Assembly (NCBI GenBank): GCA_964548565.1
Contig: CAZJTF010000001.1
Coordinates: 14,261-78,260 of the forward strand
Reading direction: 5' to 3'
Length of the DNA stretch: 64,000 nt
DNA from: CAYLLT01 sp964548565
Lineage (GTDB): Bacteria; Planctomycetota; Phycisphaerae; UBA1845; PWPN01
Position numbers and translations under genes: made by a program. Below are positions 1-8,054 of the stretch, piece after piece. Below the pieces are notes generated by a model. That model saw nothing but the letters and a program-made list of their open reading frames with translations, was not told the origin of the DNA and did no database searches. Numbering within the stretch: the first letter of the stretch is position 1; each line of letters opens with the position of its first letter.

Positions 1-1205
1 CGTACGGCGATCGTTGGGACGATGAGCGCGACTGGCGGGAGCGCCAGCGGAGCTATGCCCGGCCGGACGAGTGGCAAAACGAGCGCCCGTGGCGTGACAA
101 TCGCGGTTCCCGCATGTGGGATGATGACGACCGCCGTTACGACGACTACCAGGAGCGTCCGCGCTGGTCCGAGCGCTGGGACGAGGTCCGACCCGGCAGC
201 GGGCCGCAAAACTGGCGCGATCGCGACGACCGGTATGATGACCGCTACGACCACCGCGGCGACCGCGAGTGGAGCCGCGAGCCCGGCCGGGACCGTTTCT
301 GGCGCGAAGGCCAGAATCCACGCCGCGACGAGTGGCAGGATCGGGAAGGCCCGGTTTCGCGTGACCGGTATGGATCCGGCCCCGGCAATCGGATGGAGCG
401 GCAGCGTTCGATCCCCAGTTACAACACGCCGGTGATCCGCAAAGCCAGCGATGTCATTGGAATCGAGGTGACGAACCCCACCGGGCGGGACCTCGGCGAC
501 ATCGAGGACCTGATGATCGAGACGCGTGAAGGGCGGATCGCCTACGCGGTGCTCTCGTTCGGCGGTTTTCTCGGGATCGGCGACAAGCTGTTCGCGATTC
601 CCTGGCAGGCCTTCCAGTCGCGTGAGGCCGGCGAGTCGTTCGTGCTCAACGTTCCCAAGGCGCGCCTGGAACGGGCCCCTGGCTTCGACAAGGATAACTG
701 GCCCGACATGGCGAGCGCCGACTGGGGGCGTGACATTTACGAGTACTACGGCTTCGAGCCGGATCTGGTGATCTACAGCTACACCATTTACGGCGAGCCG
801 ATCTCCGCCACGCAGCCGTCGGGCGCTGAGGACTCCGGCGACCGCGCGTACCAGCGGCGGTTTGACCCGGCCGCCATCGAGACGCTCAGCGGCGAGATCG
901 GGAGCATCACCCGGGCGGCTCCAACACCCGGGGCCTCCCGCGTCGTCATCCTGAGCGTCCGGACCGACGACGGCCGCACGCGGACCGTCCATCTCGGGCC
1001 CCCTGCGTTCGTGCGGAGCCGCCTGCCCGGCCTCGAGACCGGCAAGCGCGTGACCGTTCGCGGCTCGCGCGTGACGATCGACGGGCGGGAGGTCGTCATG
1101 GCAACCGAAGTGACCGAAGGCTCCCGCACGGTGCAGTTCCGACAGGGCGATGGCAGCCCGCTGTGGGGCAGCCAGATGGACCGTGCCGGTCGCGGGCGCG
1201 AGTAA
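1..1205 (+). CDS. PRC-barrel domain protein, 5' end outside window
   Basis: The reading frame is open to the first base, so the N-terminus is missing; an internal ATG at 114 is in frame but the same low-complexity sequence continues upstream of it. The first 140 or so residues are almost entirely Arg, Asp, Trp, Tyr and Gly and are probably disordered. They are followed by a PRC-barrel (motifs DVIGIEV, LGDIEDLMI, AYAVLSFGGFLGIGDKLFAIP), a fold used in ribosome maturation and in photosynthetic or envelope proteins. The last 110 residues form a separate beta-rich domain (LSGEIGSITRA, VHLGPPAF, VTVRGSRVTIDG) that resembles an OB-like fold. No signal peptide can be judged. A strong terminator follows. 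The specific function is unknown; the PRC-barrel call is firm. Confidence 0.75.
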   Translation, partial: YGDRWDDERDWRERQRSYARPDEWQNERPWRDNRGSRMWDDDDRRYDDYQERPRWSERWDEVRPGSGPQNWRDRDDRYDDRYDHRGDREWSREPGRDRFWREGQNPRRDEWQDREGPVSRDRYGSGPGNRMERQRSIPSYNTPVIRKASDVIGIEVTNPTGRDLGDIEDLMIETREGRIAYAVLSFGGFLGIGDKLFAIPWQAFQSREAGESFVLNVPKARLERAPGFDKDNWPDMASADWGRDIYEYYGFEPDLVIYSYTIYGEPISATQPSGAEDSGDRAYQRRFDPAAIETLSGEIGSITRAAPTPGASRVVILSVRTDDGRTRTVHLGPPAFVRSRLPGLETGKRVTVRGSRVTIDGREVVMATEVTEGSRTVQFRQGDGSPLWGSQMDRAGRGRE

Positions 1206-1280
1206 CCGGCGGCGTGGAGCGGGCATCTGCAGACAGCGGCCCGGCTCACGCAAGCTCATGCATACCTGTGATTTACGCGC

Positions 1281-1311
1281 GGGGCGGGCCGTCACCTTGA
1301 CGGGCCGCCCC
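1281..1311 (+). terminator. Intrinsic terminator after PRC-barrel gene
   Basis: Arms at 1281-1293 and 1299-1311 pair over 13 bp with one mismatch around the 5-nt loop ACCTT. The hairpin is very GC-rich and is followed by CTTTGCTC, a short T-tract. It lies 75 nt after the PRC-barrel stop and 113 nt before rplU, so it separates the two transcription units. Confidence 0.65.
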
Positions 1312-1423
1312 TTTGCTCAGATAATGCTGCGCTCGCATGTGCGGCAACCGGCCGCATGCGCCGGGTCGCCCCGCGATCCGGGCAAATTTGCAGACAGCGG
1401 ATCTCCTCGAGGGAGTTTGGAAC

Positions 1424-1738
1424 GTGTACGCGATCTTTGAAGACGGCGGCAGGCAGTACAAGGTTTCGGCCGGTGACAAGGTCTACGTGGATGTGCGTGA
1501 CCTGCCGGAGGGCCAGGAAACGATCGAGTTTGACCGCGTTCTCGCCCTGGGCGAGGGCGAGGCCGCCCGGATCGGGCAGCCGTTCGTGGACGGCGCCCGG
1601 GTGGTCGCCAAAGTGGATGGCGAACTGAAAGGCCCGAAGACGACCGGGATCAAGTATCGCCGCCGCAAACGCTATCGTCGCAAGTTCGGCCATCGCCAGA
1701 ACCATCTGCAGGTCACGATCAGCGATATCATCGGCTGA
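1424..1738 (+). CDS. rplU: 50S ribosomal protein L21
   Basis: Large-subunit protein L21, which binds 23S rRNA. The GTG at 1424 was chosen because GAGGGAG (1409-1415) sits 8 nt upstream and it gives 104 residues, the usual L21 length of about 103; the longer frame from 1337 adds a nonsensical leader. Recognisable features are VYAIFEDGGRQYKV at the N-terminus, the central VLALGEG segment with GQPFVDGARVVAKV, and the basic C-terminal signature KYRRRKRYRRKFGHRQNH. In most bacteria rpmA (L27) follows directly; here the next gene is an HtrA protease after a terminator. Confidence 0.96.
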   Translation: MYAIFEDGGRQYKVSAGDKVYVDVRDLPEGQETIEFDRVLALGEGEAARIGQPFVDGARVVAKVDGELKGPKTTGIKYRRRKRYRRKFGHRQNHLQVTISDIIG

Positions 1739-1801
1739 GATCCGTCCAGGCGGTGCCGGCCCCGCCGGCAGCCCGGGCGACCTGTCCATCCTTGACTTGA
1801 T

Positions 1802-1842
1802 CTCCCGGCTTCCCGCACACTCTCGGGGACGCCGGGAGTTTT
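1802..1842 (+). terminator. Intrinsic terminator after rplU
   Basis: CTCCCGGC (1802-1809) pairs perfectly with GCCGGGAG (1831-1838); inside it a second CCCG/CGGG stem can form, and TTTTCGT follows at once. It lies 64 nt downstream of the rplU stop and 34 nt upstream of the HtrA start. A smaller 7-bp hairpin, TGCCGGC/GCCGGCA (1754-1760/1764-1770), precedes it. Confidence 0.7.
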
Positions 1843-1875
1843 CGTATTCAGGCCCTGGCTTGCAGGAGGCTTTCC

Positions 1876-4083
1876 ATGACCTTTGGGCTGTCGCAGCGGG
1901 ACGACGATTTCCTCCGACTCACAATTCTCACCTGTGTGTTCCTGCTCGCTGCCGGTACCGCCCTTGCCGCCTCCGGCTCCACCGGCCAGGCGGCAGGAGA
2001 GGGGCAGGCCACCGGCGCGCTCTCTCCCGAGGATTCCGCCAAGGCGGATCGCCTGCGCGAGGATCTCCGCCGCATGATTGCCTCCGCCCGCGACCGCGTC
2101 TTCCCGGCCCTGATCAACATCAACGTCGTGACGCTCGGCTACTGGGACGGCAAGGAGCGCAAGGGCCGATCCGTCGGCAGCGGTACTATTATCTCGCCGG
2201 AGGGATACGTCCTCACCAACCAGCACGTCACCGACAACGGCAAGAAGTTCAAGTGCATCCTCTCGGACAAGCAGGAGATCACCGCCGACCTGGTGGGCGA
2301 GGATCCGCTGACCGACCTGGCGGTGCTCAAGCTGCATCTGGGCGAGCTGCGGGACCCCGGCGCGCCCCTGCCCGTCGCCACGTTCGGCCGGTCAGACGAT
2401 CTCCAGATCGGTGACTACGTGATGGCAATGGGCTCCCCATTCGCGCTGGCACGCTCGGTGACGCTCGGCATCGTCTCTAACACCGAGCGCGTGCTGGCAG
2501 GCGGTGTCGGCGGCAGCGACGTTGAAGACATGGAGCTCGGCGAGGGCCAGCGCACCGGCCTCTTTACGCGGTGGATCCAGCATGATGCCCTGATCAATCC
2601 CGGCAACAGCGGTGGCCCGCTGGTGAACCTCAAGGGCGAGATCATCGGCATCAATGAGCTCGGCGGCTCCGCCACGGGCTTCGCGATTCCGAGCGGACTC
2701 GCCCGGACTGTCGCCGAGGCGCTCATCCGGCATGGCGAGGTCCCGCGGAGCTGGATCGGAGCGAGTTTCCGCTCGATCGAGAAGACCGGCCTCGAAAAGG
2801 GTGTCCTCGTCAACTCCATCGTGAAGGGCGGGCCGGCCGAAAAAGCGGGGTTGCAGGCTGGCGACGTGATCCTCGCCATGAACGGCGAACCGGTGACCGT
2901 CCGTTTCGCCGAGGAAATCCCGCCGCTGCTCAAGCGGATCGCGGACCAGCCGATCGGCTCCGAGCTGCGGATTGCGTACACCCGCGGCGATGCCTCCCGG
3001 AATGCGACCATCACGACCGAGAAGCTCAAGAAAGACCGCGGCGACGAGAGTGCGTTCCGCGGCTGGGGCTTCACCGCGACCGAGATTACCGACAGGATTG
3101 CCCTCAACTGGCGCCTGGACAATAAGGAGGGCGCGATGCTCTCGGGTGTCCGCGACGGCGGCTCCGCCCAGCTGGCCGAACCACCCCTGCAGGCGGGCGA
3201 CATCATCCGCTCCATTGATCGCCAGCCGATTCGCACGCTCGACGCCCTCGTCGCGCGCTACGAGAAAATCATGGAGACCAAGCCCCTCCCCGAGTACCTG
3301 CTTGTCGAGTTCGACCGCCGGGGCCGCAACCACGTGACGCTGCTCAAGCCCAAGCCGGACGAGGAGGAGCCGCCGCCGCGCGAGGTCCCCAAGGCGTGGA
3401 TCGGCATCGCGACGCAGCCGGTGCTCGACAAGCTGGCCACCCGCCTGAAGGAATCGGGGGCCCGCGGTTTCCGCATCACGCGCGTCTACCCCGGCACAAC
3501 CGCCGCCGAGAGCGGGCTGCAGGTCGGCGACATCGTGACCGCACTCAACGGCGAGAAGATCACCCCCCGCGGCATGCAGGACGCCGGCCTGCTCGCGCTC
3601 CGCGTGCGCAAGCTGAACATCGGCGACAAGGCGCGGCTCTCCGTCCTCCGCGGTGGCCAGCGCGAAGAGGTCACCGTCACGCTCGATCGCACCCGGATCA
3701 CGCAGGAGGAGGCCCGCGTCGAGCGCAACCGCGACTTTGAGCTCACCGTGCGGGAGGTGACCTTCTTCGATCGCGACGAGAACCGCTGGGGCGACGACAT
3801 CCAGGGCGTGATCGTGCAGCAGGTCGAGTCGGCCGGCTGGGCGGGGCTCGGCGGCGTCGAGACCGGCGACCTGATCCAGTGGATCCAGGGACGCGAGATC
3901 CGCGACCCCGCCGGCTTCAAGGCGGCCATGCAGGCCGTTTCGCAGGCGCAGCCCGAGCGCGTGGTCGTTGTCGTGCTCCGCGGCTCCCGCACGCGTTACC
4001 TCTATCTCGAGCCAGACTGGAAACCCGCGGCGGACCCGAAGAAAACCACGACGACATCGTCGCCGGCAACTACAAAGGAGTGA
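1876..4083 (+). CDS. HtrA/DegP-type serine protease with four PDZ domains
   Basis: Exported trypsin-like protease/chaperone of the HtrA family, expected to handle misfolded envelope proteins. The start at 1876 follows AGGAGG. A signal peptide with hydrophobic core LTILTCVFLLAAGTALA precedes the protease domain, where the catalytic triad is complete: H117 in TNQHVTD, D147 in DPLTDLAVLKL and S245 in NPGNSGGPLVN. Four PDZ domains can be read at about residues 292-375, 395-470, 505-600 and 625-710, each with a GD(V/I)I or GDLI carboxylate-loop region. DegP-type proteins usually carry two PDZ domains, so 735 residues is long for the family. The next gene, 2 nt downstream, is a catalytically dead paralogue, which suggests the two products work together. 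Confidence 0.92.
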   Translation: MTFGLSQRDDDFLRLTILTCVFLLAAGTALAASGSTGQAAGEGQATGALSPEDSAKADRLREDLRRMIASARDRVFPALININVVTLGYWDGKERKGRSVGSGTIISPEGYVLTNQHVTDNGKKFKCILSDKQEITADLVGEDPLTDLAVLKLHLGELRDPGAPLPVATFGRSDDLQIGDYVMAMGSPFALARSVTLGIVSNTERVLAGGVGGSDVEDMELGEGQRTGLFTRWIQHDALINPGNSGGPLVNLKGEIIGINELGGSATGFAIPSGLARTVAEALIRHGEVPRSWIGASFRSIEKTGLEKGVLVNSIVKGGPAEKAGLQAGDVILAMNGEPVTVRFAEEIPPLLKRIADQPIGSELRIAYTRGDASRNATITTEKLKKDRGDESAFRGWGFTATEITDRIALNWRLDNKEGAMLSGVRDGGSAQLAEPPLQAGDIIRSIDRQPIRTLDALVARYEKIMETKPLPEYLLVEFDRRGRNHVTLLKPKPDEEEPPPREVPKAWIGIATQPVLDKLATRLKESGARGFRITRVYPGTTAAESGLQVGDIVTALNGEKITPRGMQDAGLLALRVRKLNIGDKARLSVLRGGQREEVTVTLDRTRITQEEARVERNRDFELTVREVTFFDRDENRWGDDIQGVIVQQVESAGWAGLGGVETGDLIQWIQGREIRDPAGFKAAMQAVSQAQPERVVVVVLRGSRTRYLYLEPDWKPAADPKKTTTTSSPATTKE

Positions 4084-4085
4084 AC

Positions 4086-4973
4086 ATGAAGCGCGTCCTG
4101 TGCATCCTGACGGCCCTTGCGCTGATCGCCAGCCCCGCTGTCGCCGCGGCCGCAGATCAGCCCGATACCGAGCTCTACGCGAAGTTCGTGGACACCCGCG
4201 CGCCGGCGCTCGTCACAATCAAGTGCGTGCTGAAGATGAAGTCGGCCCGCGGCGAGCAGGAAATGGAGAGCGAGAACACCGGCGTGATGATCGACCCCAG
4301 GGGCATCGTGCTCTGCTCGAACACGAAGTTGAGCGGACCGATCGGCACCCTCCGCCGGCTGGCGGGCTCGAGTGCGAGCGGCATCACGGTCACGCCAACC
4401 GACCTGAAAGTGCTGATTGGCGATGCCGTCGACGGCCTCGAGGCCCGCTTTATCGCCCGCGACACCGAGCTCGACCTGGCGTGGATCCAGATCAAGGAGC
4501 CGGGAGATCGCACGTTTGCTTACGTGGATTTCACCAAGTCCGTGCAGCCGAAGCCCGGACAGATCGTCTACAGCGTCTTCCGCATGAGCAAGCATTACGA
4601 CCGCCTGGCCGTGGTATCGCAGCAGCGGATCGGAGCCATCGCCCGCAAGCCCCGCGATCTCTACATCGGCGAGGACTTCTCCAGCAGCTTCGGCCTGCCG
4701 GCGTTCACGGCGGCGGGTGAAGTGGTCGGCGTCGCCGTGCTGCAGGTCCCCGAAGAGGAGGACGAGTCGAGCGGCCAGCTCGGGATGCTCAGCCGGCTGA
4801 CGAACACCCACGAGATGAGCGGCGCGCTCCTGCCGGCCGCGGACGTGGTCCGCGCGACGCAGCGGGCGCGCGAGGCCCCGGAATCGCAGCCGTCCGAGAG
4901 CCAGGAGGACGAGAAGAAGCCGACCACCCAAGAGACCAGGAAGGAAAAGGCTGAGGACAAGGAATCGGAGTGA
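4086..4973 (+). CDS. HtrA-like pseudoprotease (catalytic His and Ser lost)
   Basis: 295-residue exported protein with signal peptide MKRVLCILTALALIASPAVA. The start at 4086 is set by AAAGGAG (4074-4080). The fold is that of an HtrA protease domain: GVMIDPRGIVLCSN matches the segment before the catalytic His, ELDLAWIQIKE the Asp segment, and FSSSFGLPAFTAAGEVVGVAV the Ser segment. The His position is T80 and the nucleophile position is F202; only D130 is retained, so proteolysis is not expected. No PDZ domain is present. The last 50 residues are Glu/Lys/Ser-rich. It lies 2 nt after the active protease gene, so a regulatory, scaffold or substrate-binding role is inferred. Confidence 0.75.
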   Translation: MKRVLCILTALALIASPAVAAAADQPDTELYAKFVDTRAPALVTIKCVLKMKSARGEQEMESENTGVMIDPRGIVLCSNTKLSGPIGTLRRLAGSSASGITVTPTDLKVLIGDAVDGLEARFIARDTELDLAWIQIKEPGDRTFAYVDFTKSVQPKPGQIVYSVFRMSKHYDRLAVVSQQRIGAIARKPRDLYIGEDFSSSFGLPAFTAAGEVVGVAVLQVPEEEDESSGQLGMLSRLTNTHEMSGALLPAADVVRATQRAREAPESQPSESQEDEKKPTTQETRKEKAEDKESE

Positions 4974-4977
4974 GCGC

Positions 4978-5466
4978 GTGGCCCGGGCTCGCAAGGCGCG
5001 ACTGACGCATCTCGATGACCGCGGGACTGCCCGCATGGTTGATGTCGGAGGCAAGTCCCCGACGCGCAGAGAGGCAGTCGCCACCGCCCGCGTCTCGGTC
5101 GGGCCAGAGGTGATGCGCCTGCTGCAGGACCGCTCACTGCCGAAGGGCGACGCGCTGGCGGTCGCGCGGATCGCCGGCATCACCGGGGCGAAGCAGACGT
5201 CCTCGCTCATCCCGCTCTGTCATCCGCTGCCGATCGAGTCCATCGATGTGGATGTGCGGCTCGAGCCCCCCGGCGACGTGCTTATCACCGCCACCGTGCG
5301 GATCACCGGGCGTACCGGCGTGGAAATGGAAGCACTCACCGCGGTGTCCACGGCCGCGCTGGCCGTCTACGATATGTGCAAGTCGGTCACCAAGGATATC
5401 GTGATCGGGCCGATCCGTCTCGAGAGCAAGACCGGCGGCAAATCGGGAGCGTACCGCCGCAAATAG
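4978..5466 (+). CDS. moaC: Cyclic pyranopterin monophosphate synthase
   Basis: MoaC converts the cyclic intermediate made by MoaA into cyclic pyranopterin monophosphate during molybdenum cofactor synthesis. The 162-residue length is typical. Family signatures are MVDVGGK near the N-terminus, LIPLCHPLP, TGVEMEALTAVS, the DMCKSVTKD active-site segment and the terminal SKTGGKSG. The GTG start lies 4 nt after the preceding stop, so it is probably co-transcribed with the HtrA pair although functionally unrelated. No other molybdopterin gene lies in the window. Confidence 0.95.
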   Translation: MARARKARLTHLDDRGTARMVDVGGKSPTRREAVATARVSVGPEVMRLLQDRSLPKGDALAVARIAGITGAKQTSSLIPLCHPLPIESIDVDVRLEPPGDVLITATVRITGRTGVEMEALTAVSTAALAVYDMCKSVTKDIVIGPIRLESKTGGKSGAYRRK

Positions 5467-5513
5467 CGGCGGATACGGTGACTCGTAGTGGCGGCCCGTC
5501 GACCGGGGATGAC

Positions 5514-5873
5514 ATGCCGGAAATCTTTCCTGACGCCGATCTGACGACGCAGCAGTGTCAGCCCGTCAGTCTCGACCTCGACCTGCCCGGCCAGCACCTC
5601 CGCATCACCTGGGCGGACGGTGCTGACAGCGCACTGCCGCTCCCGTACCTGCGAAGGAACTGCCCCTGCGCGACCTGCCGCACCGAGCGGGAGAAGCAGA
5701 CGACGACGCTGCTGCCCATTCTGTCGGCCGGACAGGCGAAGGCAACCGGCGCCGCCACGGGCGGCCACCTCGTCGGCAACTACGCGATTCAGATCGACTG
5801 GGCAGACGGCCACGCGACCGGCATTTACGACTTCCGGCTCCTTCGCACCATGCACCAGCTGCTTCAGAAGTAA
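5514..5873 (+). CDS. DUF971 domain protein
   Basis: 119-residue protein of the DUF971 family (gamma-butyrobetaine hydroxylase N-terminal-like), recognised by PYLRRNCPCATCRTE, GNYAIQIDWADGHATGIYDF and the LRTMHQLL tail. The family is found alone or beside Mrp/ApbC-type iron-sulfur proteins, and a metal-binding or iron-sulfur-related role is suspected from the Cys motif. The ATG at 5514 gives the expected compact length; the frame extends upstream over the end of moaC, but that part has no family similarity. The purine-rich GGGGAT upstream is a weak ribosome-binding site. Confidence 0.85.
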   Translation: MPEIFPDADLTTQQCQPVSLDLDLPGQHLRITWADGADSALPLPYLRRNCPCATCRTEREKQTTTLLPILSAGQAKATGAATGGHLVGNYAIQIDWADGHATGIYDFRLLRTMHQLLQK

Positions 5874-5902
5874 AAAACACCTTCTGCGGCGACTCGTGCC
5901 GC
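5874..5902 (-). terminator. Possible terminator between convergent genes
   Basis: GCGGC (5886-5890) and GCCGC (5898-5902) form a short stem. Read on the minus strand it is followed within 8 nt by a run of T residues (the AAAAA on the plus strand after the DUF971 stop). It would end the minus-strand oxidase transcript. The stem is only 5 bp, so the call is tentative. Confidence 0.35.
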
Positions 5903-5915
5903 CACCGGTCGTCAC

Positions 5916-6410
5916 CTACAGCTCGATCTTGCGGTTTTCGCCCGGTTCGTAGCGCTCCCCCGTCAGCGCCGCCTTCACGAAGCCCACCAGGTGCACCATC
6001 TTGCTCGACGGCGCGTCCCAGTACTCCGCGCGGTCCACTTCCACGCAGATGAGGCCAAGATTCGGATCGTCCAGACCCAGCGGGAACCACGCCTCGTACG
6101 CCGGGTGCCACAATTCGCGCACCTTTGCGGGCTCGGTCACTACGCTCGCCCGCCCGGAGATGGACACGTAGCGCTGATTGTCCGGATCCGCGTAGCTGAG
6201 GTTCACGCGTTGCTGTTCGCGAACCTCGTCGACCTTCATCGAGTCGAGCGCGGTGAAGAACCAGAGCTGGCCGTCGAATTCCGTCCGCTGCGTCGCCATC
6301 GGGCGACCCCGCAGCGACCCATCCGGCATGACCGTGATCATCATCGCCACGCGGATGTCCTTGATCAGTTCCGCGAGCCTCTGCACGTTCTCGGCATAAT
6401 CCTGCAGCAT
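5916..6410 (-). CDS. Pyridoxamine 5'-phosphate oxidase-family protein (general stress protein 26-like)
   Basis: 164-residue split-barrel flavin or F420-type binding protein. Typical elements are RVAMMITVMPDGSLRGRPM, LWFFTALDSMKVDEV, RVNLSYADPDNQRYVSISG, and the later DPNLGLICVEVDRAEYWD. These match the general-stress-protein-26 branch of the PNPOx-like superfamily, whose members bind FMN or FAD; a role in PLP synthesis is unlikely. The ATG at 6410 was chosen because GGAGG lies about 8 nt upstream; the longer frame adds an Arg-rich leader. It stands alone, convergent to the DUF971 gene. Confidence 0.85.
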   Translation of the reverse strand: MLQDYAENVQRLAELIKDIRVAMMITVMPDGSLRGRPMATQRTEFDGQLWFFTALDSMKVDEVREQQRVNLSYADPDNQRYVSISGRASVVTEPAKVRELWHPAYEAWFPLGLDDPNLGLICVEVDRAEYWDAPSSKMVHLVGFVKAALTGERYEPGENRKIEL

Positions 6411-6539
6411 GTCCGGGCCTCCGTTGTTCCTGGTTGCAGATGCAACCTGCCGGATTGTTGCCCCGCCGCCGCAGCATCGCCAGTCTCCAGCGCGGTGAAG
6501 ATCTTTCATGTATGGCGGCTGTGCCGTAGAATCCACCGC

Positions 6540-6941
6540 ATGGCGGCCACGACGCACTGGTGGACGGCGCTGACGGCGATTTGCCCGCATTGCGGAGCCG
6601 AGGGCAACCACCGCTACCTCTTGAGTCTCGGGAATGTGTTCAGGGCAACGGGGAACGTGCTGCTCTTCGTGATCGGGCTTCCTGTCTCGTTTCTGCTCGA
6701 AGACGGAACGCCCTTGCTCTCCATGCCGATCGCATTGCGGCGCCGGTGCTCATCCTGCCGGATGTTGTTCCATACCGACCCTGAAGTCCTCGAGCGCCCG
6801 CCAATCCGACCCGTGTGCCGGAGCTGCAACTACGACCTGCGAGGAAACACGTCAGGCGTGTGCCCGGAGTGCGGCTGGAAACTCAGCGAAGAAGTGCAGG
6901 AGAGCGTCGCAGGGGCCGGAGCCGCGAGAACAACCGACTGA
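6540..6941 (+). CDS. Zinc-ribbon membrane protein
   Basis: 133-residue protein with three Cys pairs: CPHCG near residue 15, CSSC near 72 and a C-terminal CRSCNYDLRG...CPECG ribbon. A hydrophobic stretch (VLLFVIGLPVSFLL, about residues 41-54) is probably a membrane segment. The same CxxCxYxL...CPECG ribbon recurs in the large membrane protein at 56.6-58.2 kb and is common in planctomycete proteins; it is likely structural Zn binding. The start at 6540 is the first ATG that leaves the CPHCG ribbon near the N-terminus; there is no clear ribosome-binding site. Function unknown. Confidence 0.7.
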   Translation: MAATTHWWTALTAICPHCGAEGNHRYLLSLGNVFRATGNVLLFVIGLPVSFLLEDGTPLLSMPIALRRRCSSCRMLFHTDPEVLERPPIRPVCRSCNYDLRGNTSGVCPECGWKLSEEVQESVAGAGAARTTD

Positions 6942-6955
6942 ACGAGCGTGCCGAG

Positions 6956-8044
6956 TCACGACGGCCGTCCTGACGCCTCGATCGGCCAGACGTCGACCAC
7001 ACGCCCGTTCTCGTGGACGTGCATCTCCCGGTACAGGTTGCAGGTGGTGCACGCGTGGCTGGGGATCAGCTCGATTAACTCTCCGGTCCGCCAGTCCGGA
7101 GCGCTGCGGATCACGCAGTGCTCCTCGGACTTGAACGCGGGAATCTGCGCGCTCGCACAGTCCTTCACCTGCGGCACGCCGAACTCGCTGGCCATGCCCT
7201 TGAGCCCGACATCCGCCACCGCGACGCCCGGTTTCGGCCGGCTGATCACGCGCGCTGCCACCGTGAGGGCCTGTTCGAACTCCGGCCGCAGTTGCCGATA
7301 GGTCCAGTCCATCGTCGGGTAGGTGCCGGCCTGGATCTCGTCGATCCCCTCGATCATGCTCGTGATGTCGTAGGTCGAGGTGGAGCCGCCGCTGATCACG
7401 CCGACGGGGATGCCCGCACCCTCGATCATTCGCCGCGTCCGGACGGCCGGCGCAAACGCATCCAGCACCTTCTGCCGGCGCTCCGCCCCATCGGCGACGC
7501 TCACCAGGTGCCCCTCGTAGGCCTGCAGTCCGTCGAATCTCACGCCCGCCAGCCCGGCGAGTTGTCGCGCGAGTGCCAGCACTGCGTCACCGGGCGGGAG
7601 ACCGCAGCGACCCATGCCGATATCCACCTCGATGAGCAGCCCGACGGTGACGCCCGCCCGCGCCGCCGCCGCCGAAATCGGCTCGGCCTGGGCAAGGTCG
7701 TCGATGGCCACCGTCATGCGTGTTTTCGCCGCCAGCGCCACCAGACGCTCAATTTTGCGTTCGCCGACCACCTGGTTGGCGATCAGAATATCCTGCACAC
7801 CGGCCGCCGCGAGCGCCTCCGCCTCGCTCACCTTCGCGCACGTCATGCCCACGGCGTTGCCGGCCGCGAGCTGCATCCGGGCGATGTGTGTGCACTTGTT
7901 GTTCTTGAAATGCGGCCGAAGCTTCACCCGCCGTCCGTCGAAGGTCTTTGCCATGCGGTCGATGTTGCGCTGCAGGGCCGCACGGTCGACGAGGAGGACG
8001 GGCGTATCGAGATCCTGGATGGGGGCGCCGATGGGAAAGGCCAT
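6956..8044 (-). CDS. D-threonine aldolase / D-serine dehydratase-family PLP enzyme
   Basis: Fold-type III PLP enzyme, 362 residues, starting with an alanine-racemase-like barrel. K47 in RPHFKNNK is the expected Schiff-base lysine. The C-terminal metal site is the HxC motif, H330 and C332 in PSHACTTCNLY, as in D-threonine aldolase and DSD1-type enzymes. D-threonine aldolases split D-threonine to glycine and acetaldehyde, and DSD1 enzymes deaminate D-serine; the sequence alone does not separate them. Its position 10 nt after an aldehyde dehydrogenase and downstream of an L-threonine aldolase favours the aldolase. The ATG at 8044 gives the standard N-terminus (LDTPVLLVDRAALQRNI). Confidence 0.85.
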   Translation of the reverse strand: MAFPIGAPIQDLDTPVLLVDRAALQRNIDRMAKTFDGRRVKLRPHFKNNKCTHIARMQLAAGNAVGMTCAKVSEAEALAAAGVQDILIANQVVGERKIERLVALAAKTRMTVAIDDLAQAEPISAAAARAGVTVGLLIEVDIGMGRCGLPPGDAVLALARQLAGLAGVRFDGLQAYEGHLVSVADGAERRQKVLDAFAPAVRTRRMIEGAGIPVGVISGGSTSTYDITSMIEGIDEIQAGTYPTMDWTYRQLRPEFEQALTVAARVISRPKPGVAVADVGLKGMASEFGVPQVKDCASAQIPAFKSEEHCVIRSAPDWRTGELIELIPSHACTTCNLYREMHVHENGRVVDVWPIEASGRPS

Positions 8045-8054
8045 TCCGCTGCTC

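Noticed and set aside
1206..1423. L21 leader-type autoregulatory RNA before rplU
   Set aside because: Only a terminator hairpin is visible; no conserved leader structure could be confirmed by eye.
3879..4085. Upstream extension of the pseudoprotease frame into the HtrA gene
   Set aside because: The extension overlaps HtrA coding sequence and has no similarity; the ATG at 4086 has AAAGGAG and starts a signal peptide.
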